Shown: piece by piece, positions 48,900-59,434 of the stretch
How the letters are laid out: every line of letters starts with the position of its first letter
How positions within the stretch are numbered: position 1 is the stretch's first letter
Source of the DNA: Hermetia illucens
Lineage: Eukaryota > Arthropoda > Insecta > Diptera > Stratiomyidae
Reading direction: 5' to 3'
Assembly: GCF_905115235.1 (NCBI RefSeq)
Contig: NC_051850.1
Location: 38,012,441 to 38,076,440, forward strand
DNA length: 64,000 nt
Program-made: the position numbers and the translations under genes
The notes under the pieces: model-generated
What the model saw: the letters and a program-made list of their open reading frames with translations, nothing else
Databases searched by the model: none
Told to the model about the DNA's origin: nothing

Positions 48900-49440
48900 A
48901 AAATGGCCGCCGTTAGCAGCTATACAAGCCATGCATGCACGGTATGAAGCGGCATTGCTCGAGCTGCACGCACGATGCTGGCCTTCACACTCTCCAAATC
49001 GGTGTAAATTCGATCGTAGGCAGTCTCCTCTAACTTAGCCCAAAGGCTGTAGTCCAGTGGATTCAGATCTGGGCTGTCTGAGATCCATTTACCTGCGGTT
49101 ATGAAGTCTGGAACATGCGCCGCTAACCACTGCTGAATTATCTTGGGTTTGTGAGCTGGGACCGAGTCCTGCTGGACGCACCACGGCTTTCCAGCGAATA
49201 GAGATTCACTCAATGACTCGACTACAACCTCTAATATCTTTTCGTACACGGTCGCATTGGTTTTTTTAACGCGGGTTTCGTAGAAATGAATATCAGTTAC
49301 TCCGTGATATGAGACGCCCCATCATTCCATGACAGAAGTCGGATGGTGACGACGTTGGACTCGCGAAGCATTTTCTTAGGTTTCATAACAATTGTGGGCA
49401 TATACTTGATCATTTTGTCGGTTGAATTTTTCTGCGATGG
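48900..49440 (-). mobile_element. Tc1/mariner fragment (C-terminal catalytic half)
   Basis: The minus strand reads 'ASYHGVTDIHFYETRVKK' (about 49260-49310), then 'KILEVVVESLSESLFAGKPW', 'VQQDSVPAHKPKIIQQWLA' with the second catalytic D, 'SPDLNPLDYSLWAKLEE' with the third, and a C-terminal 'SIVRAARAMPLHTV' helix. The helix-turn-helix half is missing, so the copy is truncated on its 5' side, next to the tandem array. The last 109 codons are open. Confidence 0.85.
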
Positions 49441-49461
49441 TTGATTTTTTTTTGTGTATAG

Positions 49462-50215
49462 GTGTATAGGCAGTGGGGTGAAAGCGATGAAAATTCGGGA
49501 AAAGCTGAAAAATCCCTTTTCAAGGTTTTACACGCTAATTTCTTGCTTAGTACTTATAACGAAATCAAATGGAGCCTGATTTGTGATCACGAGATCTGAG
49601 GGTCAGTGTCTGGGTGTAAGTGTATAGGCTGTGGGGTGAAAGTGACGGAAATGGGGCAAAGCTGAAAAATCCCTTTTTCAGGTTTTAAACGCTAATTTCT
49701 CGCTTAGTAGTTAGAATTAAATGAAACGGAACATGCTTTGCGCTCACGAGATCAGAGGGTGTAAGTGTATAGGCTGTGGGGTGAAAGTGATGAAAATGGG
49801 GGAAAGGCTGAAAAATCCCTTTTTAAGGTTTTAAACGCTAGCTTCTCGCTTAGCACTTGGAATTAAATGAAAAGAAACCTGATTTTTGATCACGAGACCT
49901 GAGGGTGTCAGTGTCTGGGGGTAAGTGTACAGGCTGTGGGGCGAAAGTGACGAAAATTGGGGAAAAGCTGAAAAATCCGATTTTAAGGGTTTAAACGTTA
50001 ATTTCTCGGTTAGTACTTCGAACCAAGTGAAAAGGAGCTTATTTTGTGATCACGAGATCTGAGGGTGTCAGCGTCAGGGGCAAGTGTATAGGCTGTGGGG
50101 TGAAGGTGACGAAAATGGGGGAAAAGCTGAAAAATCCCTTTTTAACGATTTAAACGTAAATTTCTCGCTTAGTACTTAGAATTAAATGAAAAGGAACCTG
50201 ATTTGTGGTCAATGT
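49462..50215. repeat. Tandem array, about 158-bp unit, 4.8 copies
   Basis: Units start with GTGTATAGGCTGTGGGGTGA-like sequence at 49462, 49620, 49765, 49925 and 50084, giving spacings of 158, 145, 160 and 159. Each unit contains 'gctgaaaaatccctttt', 'tttctcgcttagtactt' and 'gatcacgagatctgagggt'. Units differ by scattered changes. Each unit is interrupted by stops, so it is not coding. It lies between the Tc1 fragment and a LINE fragment. Confidence 0.9.
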
Positions 50216-50239
50216 AACTGAGTTTGTCACCATTTTTTA

Positions 50240-50622
50240 TAGACACTTTTGGGTCAATCTTTGTGTATAGTTGCTTTAGGTCGAATGGTATTTATGTGCT
50301 TATAAAATTTGGCCGCAATTCCCTTACTTCTTGTCTTTAGTAGCTCCATAGGTATTCCATTTATACCCGGTGCTTTGTTGGTTCTCATTTTTATTGTATC
50401 CTTGACTTCTTCGAGTGTACCTGCTGGGACAGGTGCCTGTATGACCTCTATGCTTCCGTTGTGTGAAAATTCGCATGTGACATCACTAGTACCTCGAAAT
50501 GTTGGGCTCATCGATTTTTTATCTCTTCTGTTTTCAAAAAATCTTCCGTTGCACCCCTGCAAAATATGGTCTAGAAATCTGCTTTCATTCTCTTCACCAA
50601 GTTGTAAGCCAGATGTCGAGGC
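50240..50622 (-). mobile_element. LINE RT N-terminal fragment
   Basis: The minus-strand frame contains 'GTLEEVKDTIKMRTNKAPGI' followed by 'NGIPMELLKT', the conserved start of non-LTR RTs ('EV..AI..LKNNKAPG.DGI..ELLK'). The TTAA transposon lies directly upstream; across its empty site the minus strand would read on into 'KQANLIEDLS' at 53432-53470. Confidence 0.7.
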
Positions 50623-50626
50623 TTAA

Positions 50627-53427
50627 GGGGGTCATCCCGTGTGAAGGCCGTTTTTTTTGCCTTTTTTTAAAAAAAATATTTTGAAGGACTGGATAAAGAT
50701 AGAAACGTGATTTTTTCACCATATGTTTATTGATATCTCTAGTATATTTGATAAATTTTTCAGCTTGATTTCGTAGCTAATTTTCGGAATAGGTGTTAAT
50801 TTATGCACCCATCTCCGAAAAAAGGTGTTTTTCTGCTGCCACGCTGGAGGGCGCTGTGTTCGTCTGAGGGAAAAAACTAAACGGCATTTCAATGTGGACA
50901 ATATTCCACGGTCCGCAAACTAGGATAATTAGAAAATATTAAAAGGTAAATTTTTGGTGGGCTTTTCAACTTAATTTTTTGGATTTTGGTGTTTTTTTAC
51001 GGCTTTTTTTATGAATAAAAAAAAACTACCCGTCCGATTGCAGTTATCCTAGTTTGCGGACCGTAGAAATATGTACTAAAGAAGCTGTGAAAATTTCAAA
51101 GAATTTGGTTGGATAGATTTTGAGCTATGGTGGCAGCCGATTTTCAAGATGCAGTTTCGAGAAAAACGCATTTGAAAATTTAAATGTGATTATCAACAGT
51201 AGAATTTTAGCTCACCATTAATCTGCTTTACCTGGTCTATAGAGAGCACCCTCCATTTCTTCAAAAAAGTCTTGTAAGGCTGATTGTTGTTCTCTGGTGT
51301 CAATTGTGGTTTTTTTAGCGAGGTCAGTCGATCGTCGTTCGGACCGCCAAATTCGCGCTTCATTACGGCGGTCGGCATAAACTTGACATATGTGACCAAC
51401 TTGACATCCCATTGTCACTAGGATTTTGAGAATGGCTATTTCTTCGACCTTGGCCCCAGAATGAAGGTGTTTAAGAGCGAAAGTTCAGATCAATACATTT
51501 AACGACTCGTTGTTATTCTGGGTCTCTGCTCCTAAACATCTGTTCAAGAGATCAACTCGTGACAAATCTTCGTAGATTGGTTTGATGACTGTTTGAACTT
51601 CTTCAGTCAAAGGTGCCCTCTCGTGGTGAAAACTATCTAGTTCTCCTTTAGCTTCCGCTTTGCGCCATTTGCACCAACTGCCCTCGCCTGCTGGACAATT
51701 TTGATGCTGAGGATTTTCGTCTGTAGAACATTTATGGAAGAAATTTTCCCAAATTTCTTGCTTCATTCCTTCTATCGAATTTGCGTGTCGACGAATAGCC
51801 AGCCCAGAAAATTTAGTGAGGTCCTTATCAGTAAGTTTTCCAGCCCCTTTTCCACCAATACCTTTGTGATTCTTCTTTGCATTTCTAAGCCGCGTTCCCA
51901 TTCTTTTCTCGACATGTCCTTCGTATTCCTTTTTTACTACTACGTATACAGAAATTTGCAGAAATGCCGGAGAAAACTCCAGCAAAATCCAATATACAAT
52001 ATACAAAACTTGTCGCAATTGGAACATCCATGTTCATGCTTGCTAAAAGTTTCTTTGCTGATGTTGATGCGAAGTCCTTTTTCTTCTCTGATAACTATCG
52101 ATTCCCATGAAATACTCGTTTCTTAGTGCGAGCATGACGTTGAACGTTAAAGCGATCTCCCTTCGTACGATCCATTTAAAAAAATCACTGAACACACAAA
52201 CAGCACAATACTTACAACAAAATATAACTGAGTATAACTTGAAAGCCTTTCAGTGCTCACTGTAGACTGGATTATCCTTTTTATACCAAACAGCAAATAA
52301 GTTTAGACAATTAATTCTATCTTTTTATATTTACGACCACTAATTAGAACAATAAAAAACAACCATGTAAACCAGTTCGTATGGAGATTAGTTCTATCCG
52401 CTCCGATACAGATTACCGCGACAGCGTACAGACTTGTTTCCGCTCATCTTTGACAAAAATATTGCGAAACTATGATCATCAGTAATTGTCTTTTGCTTTA
52501 TCTTATATAGCTTAAAACAAGTCGGGAAACCGGAAGCTAGACGCTTCAGGTATGAAAGGTTTTGTGTATTTCTTTTATAAAGAGATTTGGGTGTACATTT
52601 GTCCCATTAGCATGTAGCACGTAAAATATGCATATATTACGTGAAAATAGCCACTTTCAAATGATATTGACATTCATAGTCTTGAATTTGCAGAGGAGCG
52701 CAGATTTGACCTAGTATAACTTTGTTAGTAATAGTGCGATTTTCATCAAATTTGGCAGGATCATGATCTATACTGTAGCCTACATTGCTGCAATTTTGTG
52801 ATTTTAGGGTGAACTTTGTGTCAATTACTGAAAATTATAGTAAAATACTATTATTAACTTTATTTGAACAGGTACCGATATGGAGGGTATTTCGGAGTGG
52901 CAGCCCCCTGATTTTTTCCAGATTTTTCGATTGGGTAGTTCCCCACCTTTTCCGCAAAAGTCAAAACTAATACCGGCTTCAAAAAATTTGACAAACCACA
53001 TGACTATATTTGATGAAAAAAAATTTACACCCCCCTTTCGCATGTATGGGGACCCCCCCTTAAATTCGTCGTAAGAGGATGTAACTCACTATATGCGTGA
53101 GCGTTCACAGTTCCCACCTTTCTACCAAATTTGGTGTCAATCGCTATAACCGTCTCCGAGAAAAATGCGTGTGACGGACAGACAGACAGACAGTAAACCG
53201 ATTTTAATAAGGTTTTGTTTTACAAACAAAACCCTAAAAAGATTCGATGCTCTTTCTCATCGAGTACTCTAGCCGCGGCTGCAAACTCCTTACATGTTTA
53301 ACCCTGTAATTTCTCAAGGACTCGGAATATCGGAAAATCCCTTTGCCCACATATTCTCCACTATATATAGATACAATTCATGCAAAAAAAAATCGATTTC
53401 TCCAACCCGACACACGGGATGACCCCC
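50627..53427 (-). mobile_element. TTAA-flanked DNA transposon, copy B, with a nested repeat
   Basis: TTAA at 50623-50626 and 53428-53431 flanks 2801 bp with the same 17-bp terminal repeats as copy A. Outside the nested insertion it is closely similar to copy A end to end. A 180-codon minus-strand frame (51485-52027) includes 'EYEGHVEKRMGTRLRNAKKN', 'GIGGKGAGKLTDKDL', 'FHKCSTDENPQHQNCPAGEG' and 'SWCKWRKAEAKGEL', ending with an 'NNNESLN' motif, all typical as I recall them of the Mutator-like transposase family. The remaining C-terminus follows in another frame at 51218-51418. The central catalytic part is missing, as in copy A. Confidence 0.85.
52335..53235. repeat. Repeat inserted within TTAA element copy B
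   Basis: Copy A runs straight from its equivalent of 52330 to that of 53236 in under 80 bases, while copy B has about 900 bases here. The insert contains 'gtcgggaaaccggaagctag', a 'cagacagacagacag' run near 53175, and a terminal 'aaggttttgttttac' and 'aaacaaaaccct' foldback. Relatives lie at 31640-32110 and 29370-29450. It carries no coding sequence. Confidence 0.7.
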
Positions 53428-53469
53428 TTAAGTCTTCAATGAGGTTTGCTTGTTTTATGATTTTTTTCG

Positions 53470-53765
53470 TGTTTCATGACATTAAAAAGCCAGCCAGATA
53501 TTTCTGCTTTTGAAAAATGAAATGCTTAGTCCGAGGTTGTTGGTATTTATTGCAGTTGGTGTTGGTATCGACTTCGCCGCAGATGCTGCAGCGGTCGGCG
53601 GTTAAGGCCCCTATCCTAGCCAGGAAGAAGGCGTGTTCGGTGACAAGGCGGTTAATTAGTTTGATAGTTTCAGATCTAGTAAAGCGAACGTGGGTTTGCA
53701 TGAACTTTGTGGGAAGTTGTCGGGGAAGTTTTGCTTGTATCCTTCATTCTAGGCATCCATGACAA
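53470..53765 (-). mobile_element. LINE pol C-terminal fragment
   Basis: The minus-strand frame 'LINRLVTEHAFFLARIGALT' then 'DRCSICGEVDTN' matches the Cys-His tail of LINE polymerases after RT/RNase H ('L.TGHG.....L.RIG....C..CG..D'). The rest is missing. Confidence 0.55.
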
Positions 53766-54041
53766 TTTTAGTGATTACTTTAAACAAGAACGTTGGTGTG
53801 CCAAATGGTATAGTCCTTTTGTGCAGTGATAGCTTCTTTAATGAGTAATATTTAAGACTACACTCTTCCGGCAATTTCCTCACCATACCACCTTATTTTA
53901 GTGATTCTGCGGCTTTGCTGACTTTTGATAAGGTCGTTGTTTCGTGTGTATGTGCGGCATCTAATGTTATCTTTGGGACTAATTACTATACTGGTTATCC
54001 TTAGCTGGAATGATTTGCTTTTATTTAATACATTGTATTAC

Positions 54042-54480
54042 ACAGTCAAACTTCCTGATCCGATTACTCAATAATCGGACCATGCTTTCTCAATTTTATT
54101 TGGTCTTGCATACAAAATAACCTGCTGATCGGACCATGGCCACAATTAGTGGTTACAATATGGCTGGAATAGTTGAAAACCTCCAAAATCGGGTCAATAG
54201 AGTTTTTCTATCGTAAACCTCGAGCGTTTAGGAATATCGACATAGGGTGATTATTAAGTTACAACTAAATCTACTTAGCACAACTGTCCTGGCGCGGCAT
54301 GTTCATATTTCAATAGCGAGGCAGCCAACTTCAAACAACTTTGATTGGGATGATGACATTTTGATATCCGAATCATGGTTCTTAAATTAGGAAAATGAAT
54401 TTCTTAATTCACTCGAAGCTTCGAATGAAGGAGATGAAACCCTCTATACTTCCAAAGATGATGAAGTCTCACAAAGGCTA
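54042..54480 (+). mobile_element. Possible pogo/Tigger-like relic
   Basis: CAGTCAAACTTCCTGATCCG at 54042, followed by a second 'atcggaccatg' at 54127, resembles terminal repeats of insect pogo-group elements. A following open stretch with 'FDWDDDILISESW' and 'ENEFLNSLEASNEGDE' is acidic like Tigger transposase tails. No opposite end was found. Weak. Confidence 0.3.
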
Positions 54481-54711
54481 TTATTCGAAAGAACAGTTTC
54501 TGTTACTTTATTATTTGCAGCTGTGACCCATAATTTAATGACCAAAACAGCAACCCCAATTAGGAATACCCTGGAATGTAATAACCCTATCGACCAAAGA
54601 AAGAGAGATGCCAGCGAGAAAAGATGGCAAGCTCCGAACTGCGCGGCTTTCTTTTGCCAGGAAAAAGAGTGACACACTGGAAAGAGTGGACCTTCTCAAA
54701 AAGGCAAGGGT

Positions 54712-55590
54712 AGGTATGCAGTTAGGTATCAATGGCCGATCCGATGAGCCCAATTAGCGCTGTAGTGCACCGTTTTCATGCCACAGACTCCTAAGACCAT
54801 GGCAATGGTAGTGGAAGAAAGGCTGCTCATGAAAAACACGCAAAAATGGAACAGTAATAGCGTAAGCTGGATAGCTGTACTGTACTAAAATTGGGATCAA
54901 CCGCGAGGACAACATCACCGCCAAAAAAAGAGAAGGCGCAAACCACGGTCAAAGGCCATTCTCATCAAACTCACCGAAGGGGTTTTTACAGAAGATCTTC
55001 GAGAAATTCGCAAGAACGCCACATTACAAAACGCTCGGGTAGATGCCCAATCTATCGGGCAGACATGAACAGACGGTATAATTGCCGAACTTGGGTCAAA
55101 AACTGACAAGAAGCATTCTAACCTTAGAACCCATATGCACCCTCAAAATAAGGGATGTGAACTGTTTCGGAAACAAGGAAGAGATGGATGAAGCTATAAA
55201 AAGGGATTAGTTGTGAGTAACCTCACGGTGAGGGTTACATCTGTCAACGCCAGCGGAAAAAATGGCCATTCTCACAGCGAAAACATAGCAGGGGTTTACA
55301 AAGGATGGCACCGAGGCGCCTTGTGATATAAGTGTGGTCAACCCGGGCTCAAAGCGAAGACTTGAGCAAGTCGAAAAAATGTTGTGTTCTTTGAAAGGAC
55401 CATGGTCTATATAAAGAAGACGTACCGGGTCTTCAAAGAATATTCGTAAAAAGTAAAAAATAAAGCACCATGATCCACATCGTGTGAGTGAACATGCATA
55501 AGAATGCAGCTGCTCATGGACGGGTAATGCAAGAAAGATTTGACTTGTTGATCCTCAGGGAGCAGTGCAGTACCGAAATAGGAGTTCACC
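54712..55590 (+). mobile_element. R1-group LINE: 5' end, ORF1 and start of ORF2
   Basis: It opens with the shared 5' block (54718-54790). ORF1-like segments follow: 'ILTLEPICTLKIRDVNCFGN' then 'EEMDEAIKRD' near 55105-55205, matching the R1-clade ORF1 motif ending 'EVRDLD....EV..A'. An ORF2 endonuclease start is visible as 'VNMHKNAAAHGRVMQE' near 55485-55535 (compare 'IN...CKAA..LL.Q'). The frame then breaks where gypsy sequence begins. Several stops are present. Confidence 0.6.
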
Positions 55591-55594
55591 ATCG

Positions 55595-56635
55595 TGAAAT
55601 GTTGATATGAGAGATATAGTCAATTGCGCGGAAAAAATCGAAGAACTTCTTAAGCAGGGCATTTGCAGACCTTCAAACAGTTGCTGGTCTTCGCCACTTC
55701 ACATGGTCCCTAAATCCAGTGGCGAATGGAGACCTTGTGGCAACTACAGAAATTTTAATTCTCAGACGATTCCAGACTGTTATCCCATCGCACTTATCCA
55801 CTATTTTGCCTACTCTATTTTCTCGACCTTGGACTTTGTCAAATTCTTGTAGCTCCCGAAGACATTCCGAAAATTGCGATATGAAAAATTTTCGGGCTCT
55901 TCGAATTCATTAGGATGACTTGTGGATTGTGCAATGCGGCGCAAACCTTTCAAAGATTCATTCATCCTGAGCTGTGAAATCTCCAATTCTGTTTCGTATA
56001 TTTGGATGATGTTCTGGTCGCGTCTTCCTCGAGAACATTTTTCAATGTCTTCTTTAGGTCAGTCTAATTCTTAACATTGAGAAGTGCAACCGGAGGTGAG
56101 ATGCCTCGGCCACCTAATTACCCCTGAAGGCATCCAGCCGGACGCAGTCAAGGTGCAAGCAATTTCAAGTTTCCCGCTTCTAAAAAACTATTAGGAGGTT
56201 CTTGGGCATGTCAAATTTCTATCATCGTTTCTTGTCATGGCCGCCTACCATCAATGGACCTTTAACGCCTTCTTGTCTGGGCCGAAAACCACAGATCCCC
56301 GTTTGATTGTGTGGTTCCCACAGGTTGTCCACAGGTTTGAGACCACCAAGCAACAGATGAATCAAATCTTGCAGCCGTTGAGCTTCTTCTCCAAACAGCT
56401 CATCCCGCTCAACGGAAATATAGTACCTACTATCGTGGGTTATTAGCCGGCTATCTCGCAATTAAATATTCTATTCCCTTGAAGACAGGCCGTTCACATT
56501 GTTCACGCACCATAAACCAATCACTTTTTGCGATGCATCGGCACCCAAAAGGACACTTCGGGAAGTCACTTGCGTACTGATAGACGCCCGACAATATTTC
56601 CTGAGAAGTACTGGAACGCGTGTTCAAGTCTAAGC
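55595..56635 (+). mobile_element. Ty3/gypsy pol fossil
   Basis: A plus-strand pol fragment with RT-like and RNase H-like segments in the usual order (for example '[19 protein letters not shown]' near 55685-55745). No LTRs, integrase or gag were recognised. It is broken in several places and looks old. R1-like LINE sequence lies on both sides in the same orientation, so it probably inserted into a LINE. Confidence 0.7.
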
Positions 56636-56639
56636 TGAG

Positions 56640-57300
56640 CATACTACTCATATATTTGATAGTGGAGGTTTATTCCTCCTGCTGGGAGGTTGCGAGGCAC
56701 GTAGTGATAAGCGAAGACAAAGGCGACTCCGGGGCGCCGTCAGTGTACCGCCTTTTAGGTATATTAATAGAGCGGGCAAACTGGTTGAGAAGCTCATCAA
56801 ACCTAAACGGACTAACGTAATACGTGCTGCGGGAGACTTTTCACTAAAACAATATGGTTTTAGAGCGGGGTTACCTATAATTAATGCAATTGAGCAAGTG
56901 GTCCAAACAGTGTAACTGGGTGAAGTACACAGTCACTATTGCCGACGAGTTCCATTTCATATTCCATGCTACCTTTTGTAGATATTGGGGAACTGGTTAA
57001 AGGACAACGTCCTGTTTCGCGAGACCCGGAAATATAGCGTAGAATGAGGGTTATATCGGAGGCGTCTCAGAGATTTTCCTTGGTTCGGAACTTTGGAACG
57101 CCCCACACGAGAGTCTGCTATGACCCGAGATGCCTGATAAATTGAATCTGATCGGATACGTATTCACCCAAGTGAGTGCCCCTCAACGAACGGACCAGAC
57201 ATTAGATTTTTCGCGTTGATTTACTCCGGTTGCAGCAGGTACACATTAACAAAAATCCTGCGACAAGTGGAAGAATCTAGAACATTCCATTAGACGTGGA
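56640..57300 (+). mobile_element. R1-group LINE RT fragment
   Basis: Plus-strand segments 'VEKLIKPKRTNVIRAAGDFS' and 'LKQYGFRAGLPIINAIEQVV' (about 56780-56905) match the R1-clade RT block 'LLEKLI..RL.....G.LS..QYGFR.GRSTI.AI..V'. Upstream 'DKGDSGAPSVYRLLGILI' is the preceding motif. This is probably the continuation of the LINE at 54712-55590 beyond the gypsy insertion. Stops follow; the tail is unclear. Confidence 0.65.
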
Positions 57301-57450
57301 CCTTGAATACAACGGATCACTATGGCCTGAGTGCTTACGCACTGTGCTTCTTCCCCACATATGCGCACAGGAACACTCACAGGCATGATACAAAGGACTT
57401 ATTAAGAATTAGCATTGATCGTATTCTAAACTTTTAAAAAAAAACCTCAC

Positions 57451-57456
57451 TTTATT
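57451..57456 (-). terminator. Polyadenylation signal of the PDI-like gene
   Basis: AATAAA on the minus strand about 120 bases past the stop, followed by a GTGAGGTTTTT stretch like a downstream GU/U-rich element. There is no genomic poly-A tract after it. Confidence 0.65.
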
Positions 57457-57571
57457 CGATAAAAATATACAGGGCTTGAAATGATTTACAATTTCACGTA
57501 AAACTTGTTTGTGGAATATTATTACAGGCCTACAGTTCTCTTTGGAATCCCAGGGTACATTCTTACGTTCT

Positions 57572-59017
57572 TTAGTGGTAATGTACATGGCATCTTTTCT
57601 TGGCGTCTTCAATTTCACGCTCCGGCTTGAATTTTCCTATTTTCCCGCCGGTCTCGAGGAACGTGAGAATATTGTCGTAACACTGATAATCTCCCAATTC
57701 AACTTCCTCATTCGTCTCCTTTTTATACAGTTTTATTACTGGATATCGCGTAACTTTTACATGCTCCAACTCATTACCTCTTATGTTAATTCGAGTAACC
57801 AGGACCTCTTTACGATCTTGATAATGGAATCCGACCTGTGCATAGTCGTCCTCAAAAAAGTGGCATAGCGTGCAATAAGGATCGTAGAACATAACTACAA
57901 CGTCCTCTGATTTATTGAATACTATTTCTTCAAAATTCTCGCCGACAAGTTCAATAACATCGCCAGAGCACCAATCAGGTAAGATAGGTTGACTTGCATA
58001 GTATCTTTTCAGGTTCCCTTGAAAGTAGCTATTCAGAAAATTCCTAACGTGATCAGGGGTAATTTCTCTGGTCACTGGTTTATAAGGCGTTCCAAAGGGG
58101 CCAGCATCCCAGTCTATCAGACGAAACTGAGGTGTATCGTAAAGTTCAACCCCCAGCCGTTCGTAAAGTCTTTCGTTGCCTTCTTCGCCTGGATCAACTA
58201 TAACAAATAGAACTTTGTTTCGGAACTCCTTGGCTACTTCACACAATGGTTCTACATATTCTGTTAAGTGTCCCGAAGCAGTTGATACTAGGAGAAGCAA
58301 ATGAAGGGATGATGCTTGTATGAGGGGCTTTGTGGTATCGCCCCTTTTAATTTCGGAAATTAGTGGGGTTGAATATGTTCGAACGAAGCTTAAAAGATCT
58401 TTTTCGTTGAAAGGACCTGCGAAGGTAGCTTGGTATTCATCCACTCTTTTGAACAGAATAACGCAGTTCTCCTTAACTTGGTATTTTTCGAATATCGTTT
58501 TATCTGAAGTTTGTGCGAAGGCTACCCGAGGGCAACAGCAGGAAATGGTAGCTAAAACTGCTGCTTCTACACTCCTCAAACATTGGAAGAATCCTAAAAC
58601 CGAAAGCTTCTTTTTGGAAATAAATTCCTTGGCATCTTGAATGGTCGTAATAGTTTTCACCGAAGGTCTGATGTTGTTTTCAACCCACTCAAGGATCTTA
58701 TTAATTCGAACCTCCCCTGGGAAGTATATTGGGAATCCTTCTCGGAAAAAAATGAGGGTTGGATATTCGGTTATTCTGAGTTCTTCTGTTATCTTTTCAT
58801 TTCCTTCGCACTGCATTCTTCCGAGCTTAACCTCTGGTAATTGCTCGGTTAACCGTCTTGCAACATCGGCATATTCTGGGTCCGTACTGAGACATATTGT
58901 GCAATTTTCAGTAAAAAACAAAACTAAAATAAATTTTGTAGACTTGATGGTGTCGTAAAAGTTGCTTTGGTCAAGAGATTTGATATTGAAGGTTTTAGGT
59001 GTTATTTCACAATCCAT
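57572..59017 (-). CDS. Protein disulfide isomerase-like, intronless, no ER signals
   Basis: The 481 residues align along their whole length with the classical ER isomerase PDI (P4HB type): thioredoxin-like a (about 10-115), b, b' and a' (about 355-460). Both cis-proline sites are kept (EYPTLIFF, RYPVIKLY). Several features are unlike PDI. The redox sites read CTIC and CTLC where the family has CGHC. The protein begins MDCEITPKTFNI with no hydrophobic signal peptide. It ends KRCHVHYH rather than KDEL. The coding sequence lacks introns. An in-frame TAA directly precedes the ATG, so no longer N-terminus can be read here. The frame is fully open, arguing for selection. I infer a retrogene derived from Pdi with a changed location and chemistry; its function is unknown. 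Confidence 0.9.
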   Translation of the reverse strand: MDCEITPKTFNIKSLDQSNFYDTIKSTKFILVLFFTENCTICLSTDPEYADVARRLTEQLPEVKLGRMQCEGNEKITEELRITEYPTLIFFREGFPIYFPGEVRINKILEWVENNIRPSVKTITTIQDAKEFISKKKLSVLGFFQCLRSVEAAVLATISCCCPRVAFAQTSDKTIFEKYQVKENCVILFKRVDEYQATFAGPFNEKDLLSFVRTYSTPLISEIKRGDTTKPLIQASSLHLLLLVSTASGHLTEYVEPLCEVAKEFRNKVLFVIVDPGEEGNERLYERLGVELYDTPQFRLIDWDAGPFGTPYKPVTREITPDHVRNFLNSYFQGNLKRYYASQPILPDWCSGDVIELVGENFEEIVFNKSEDVVVMFYDPYCTLCHFFEDDYAQVGFHYQDRKEVLVTRINIRGNELEHVKVTRYPVIKLYKKETNEEVELGDYQCYDNILTFLETGGKIGKFKPEREIEDAKKRCHVHYH

Positions 59018-59214
59018 TTAGAAAAACGATCTGAATAAGTAAAATACTAAAAAAAGAATAAAAGTGGATGAAGTTCATATGCAATGTGTCATTTTTGTGG
59101 ATCTATCGATCAATTTTCATTTCTGTTGCTTGATCCAAGTGCCTTTAATTTTCAATATTTCAAAGTGATGTCAAGCGTGATTAGTGGTTTGGCGTTATTG
59201 CACAGTGTTTCTTT

Positions 59215-59430
59215 CCAATGTAGGTAGGTATCAGTGGCCATTTCGGGGAGCCCAATTAGTGCTGTGGTGTGTGATGCCACAAATTACTAAGACCGTGACC
59301 GTTGTGAGAAGTGCAAAAGGGCAAGGGAAGCAGAATCTACCCGACTCCGATTTTCAGAACCACCTCGTAGCGCTTACAAAAGATAACAGCTTCCCCACCC
59401 TGCAACTAGAGATCTTCTTGCCCTCAAAGA
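59215..59430 (+). mobile_element. R1-like LINE 5' end fragment
   Basis: The block 'taggtatcagtggccatttc' through 'gatgccac' and 'ctaagaccgtgacc' is the third copy of the 5' end seen at 1886 and 54718. A short open stretch follows before an opposed LINE begins. Confidence 0.5.
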
Positions 59431-59434
59431 GTTT

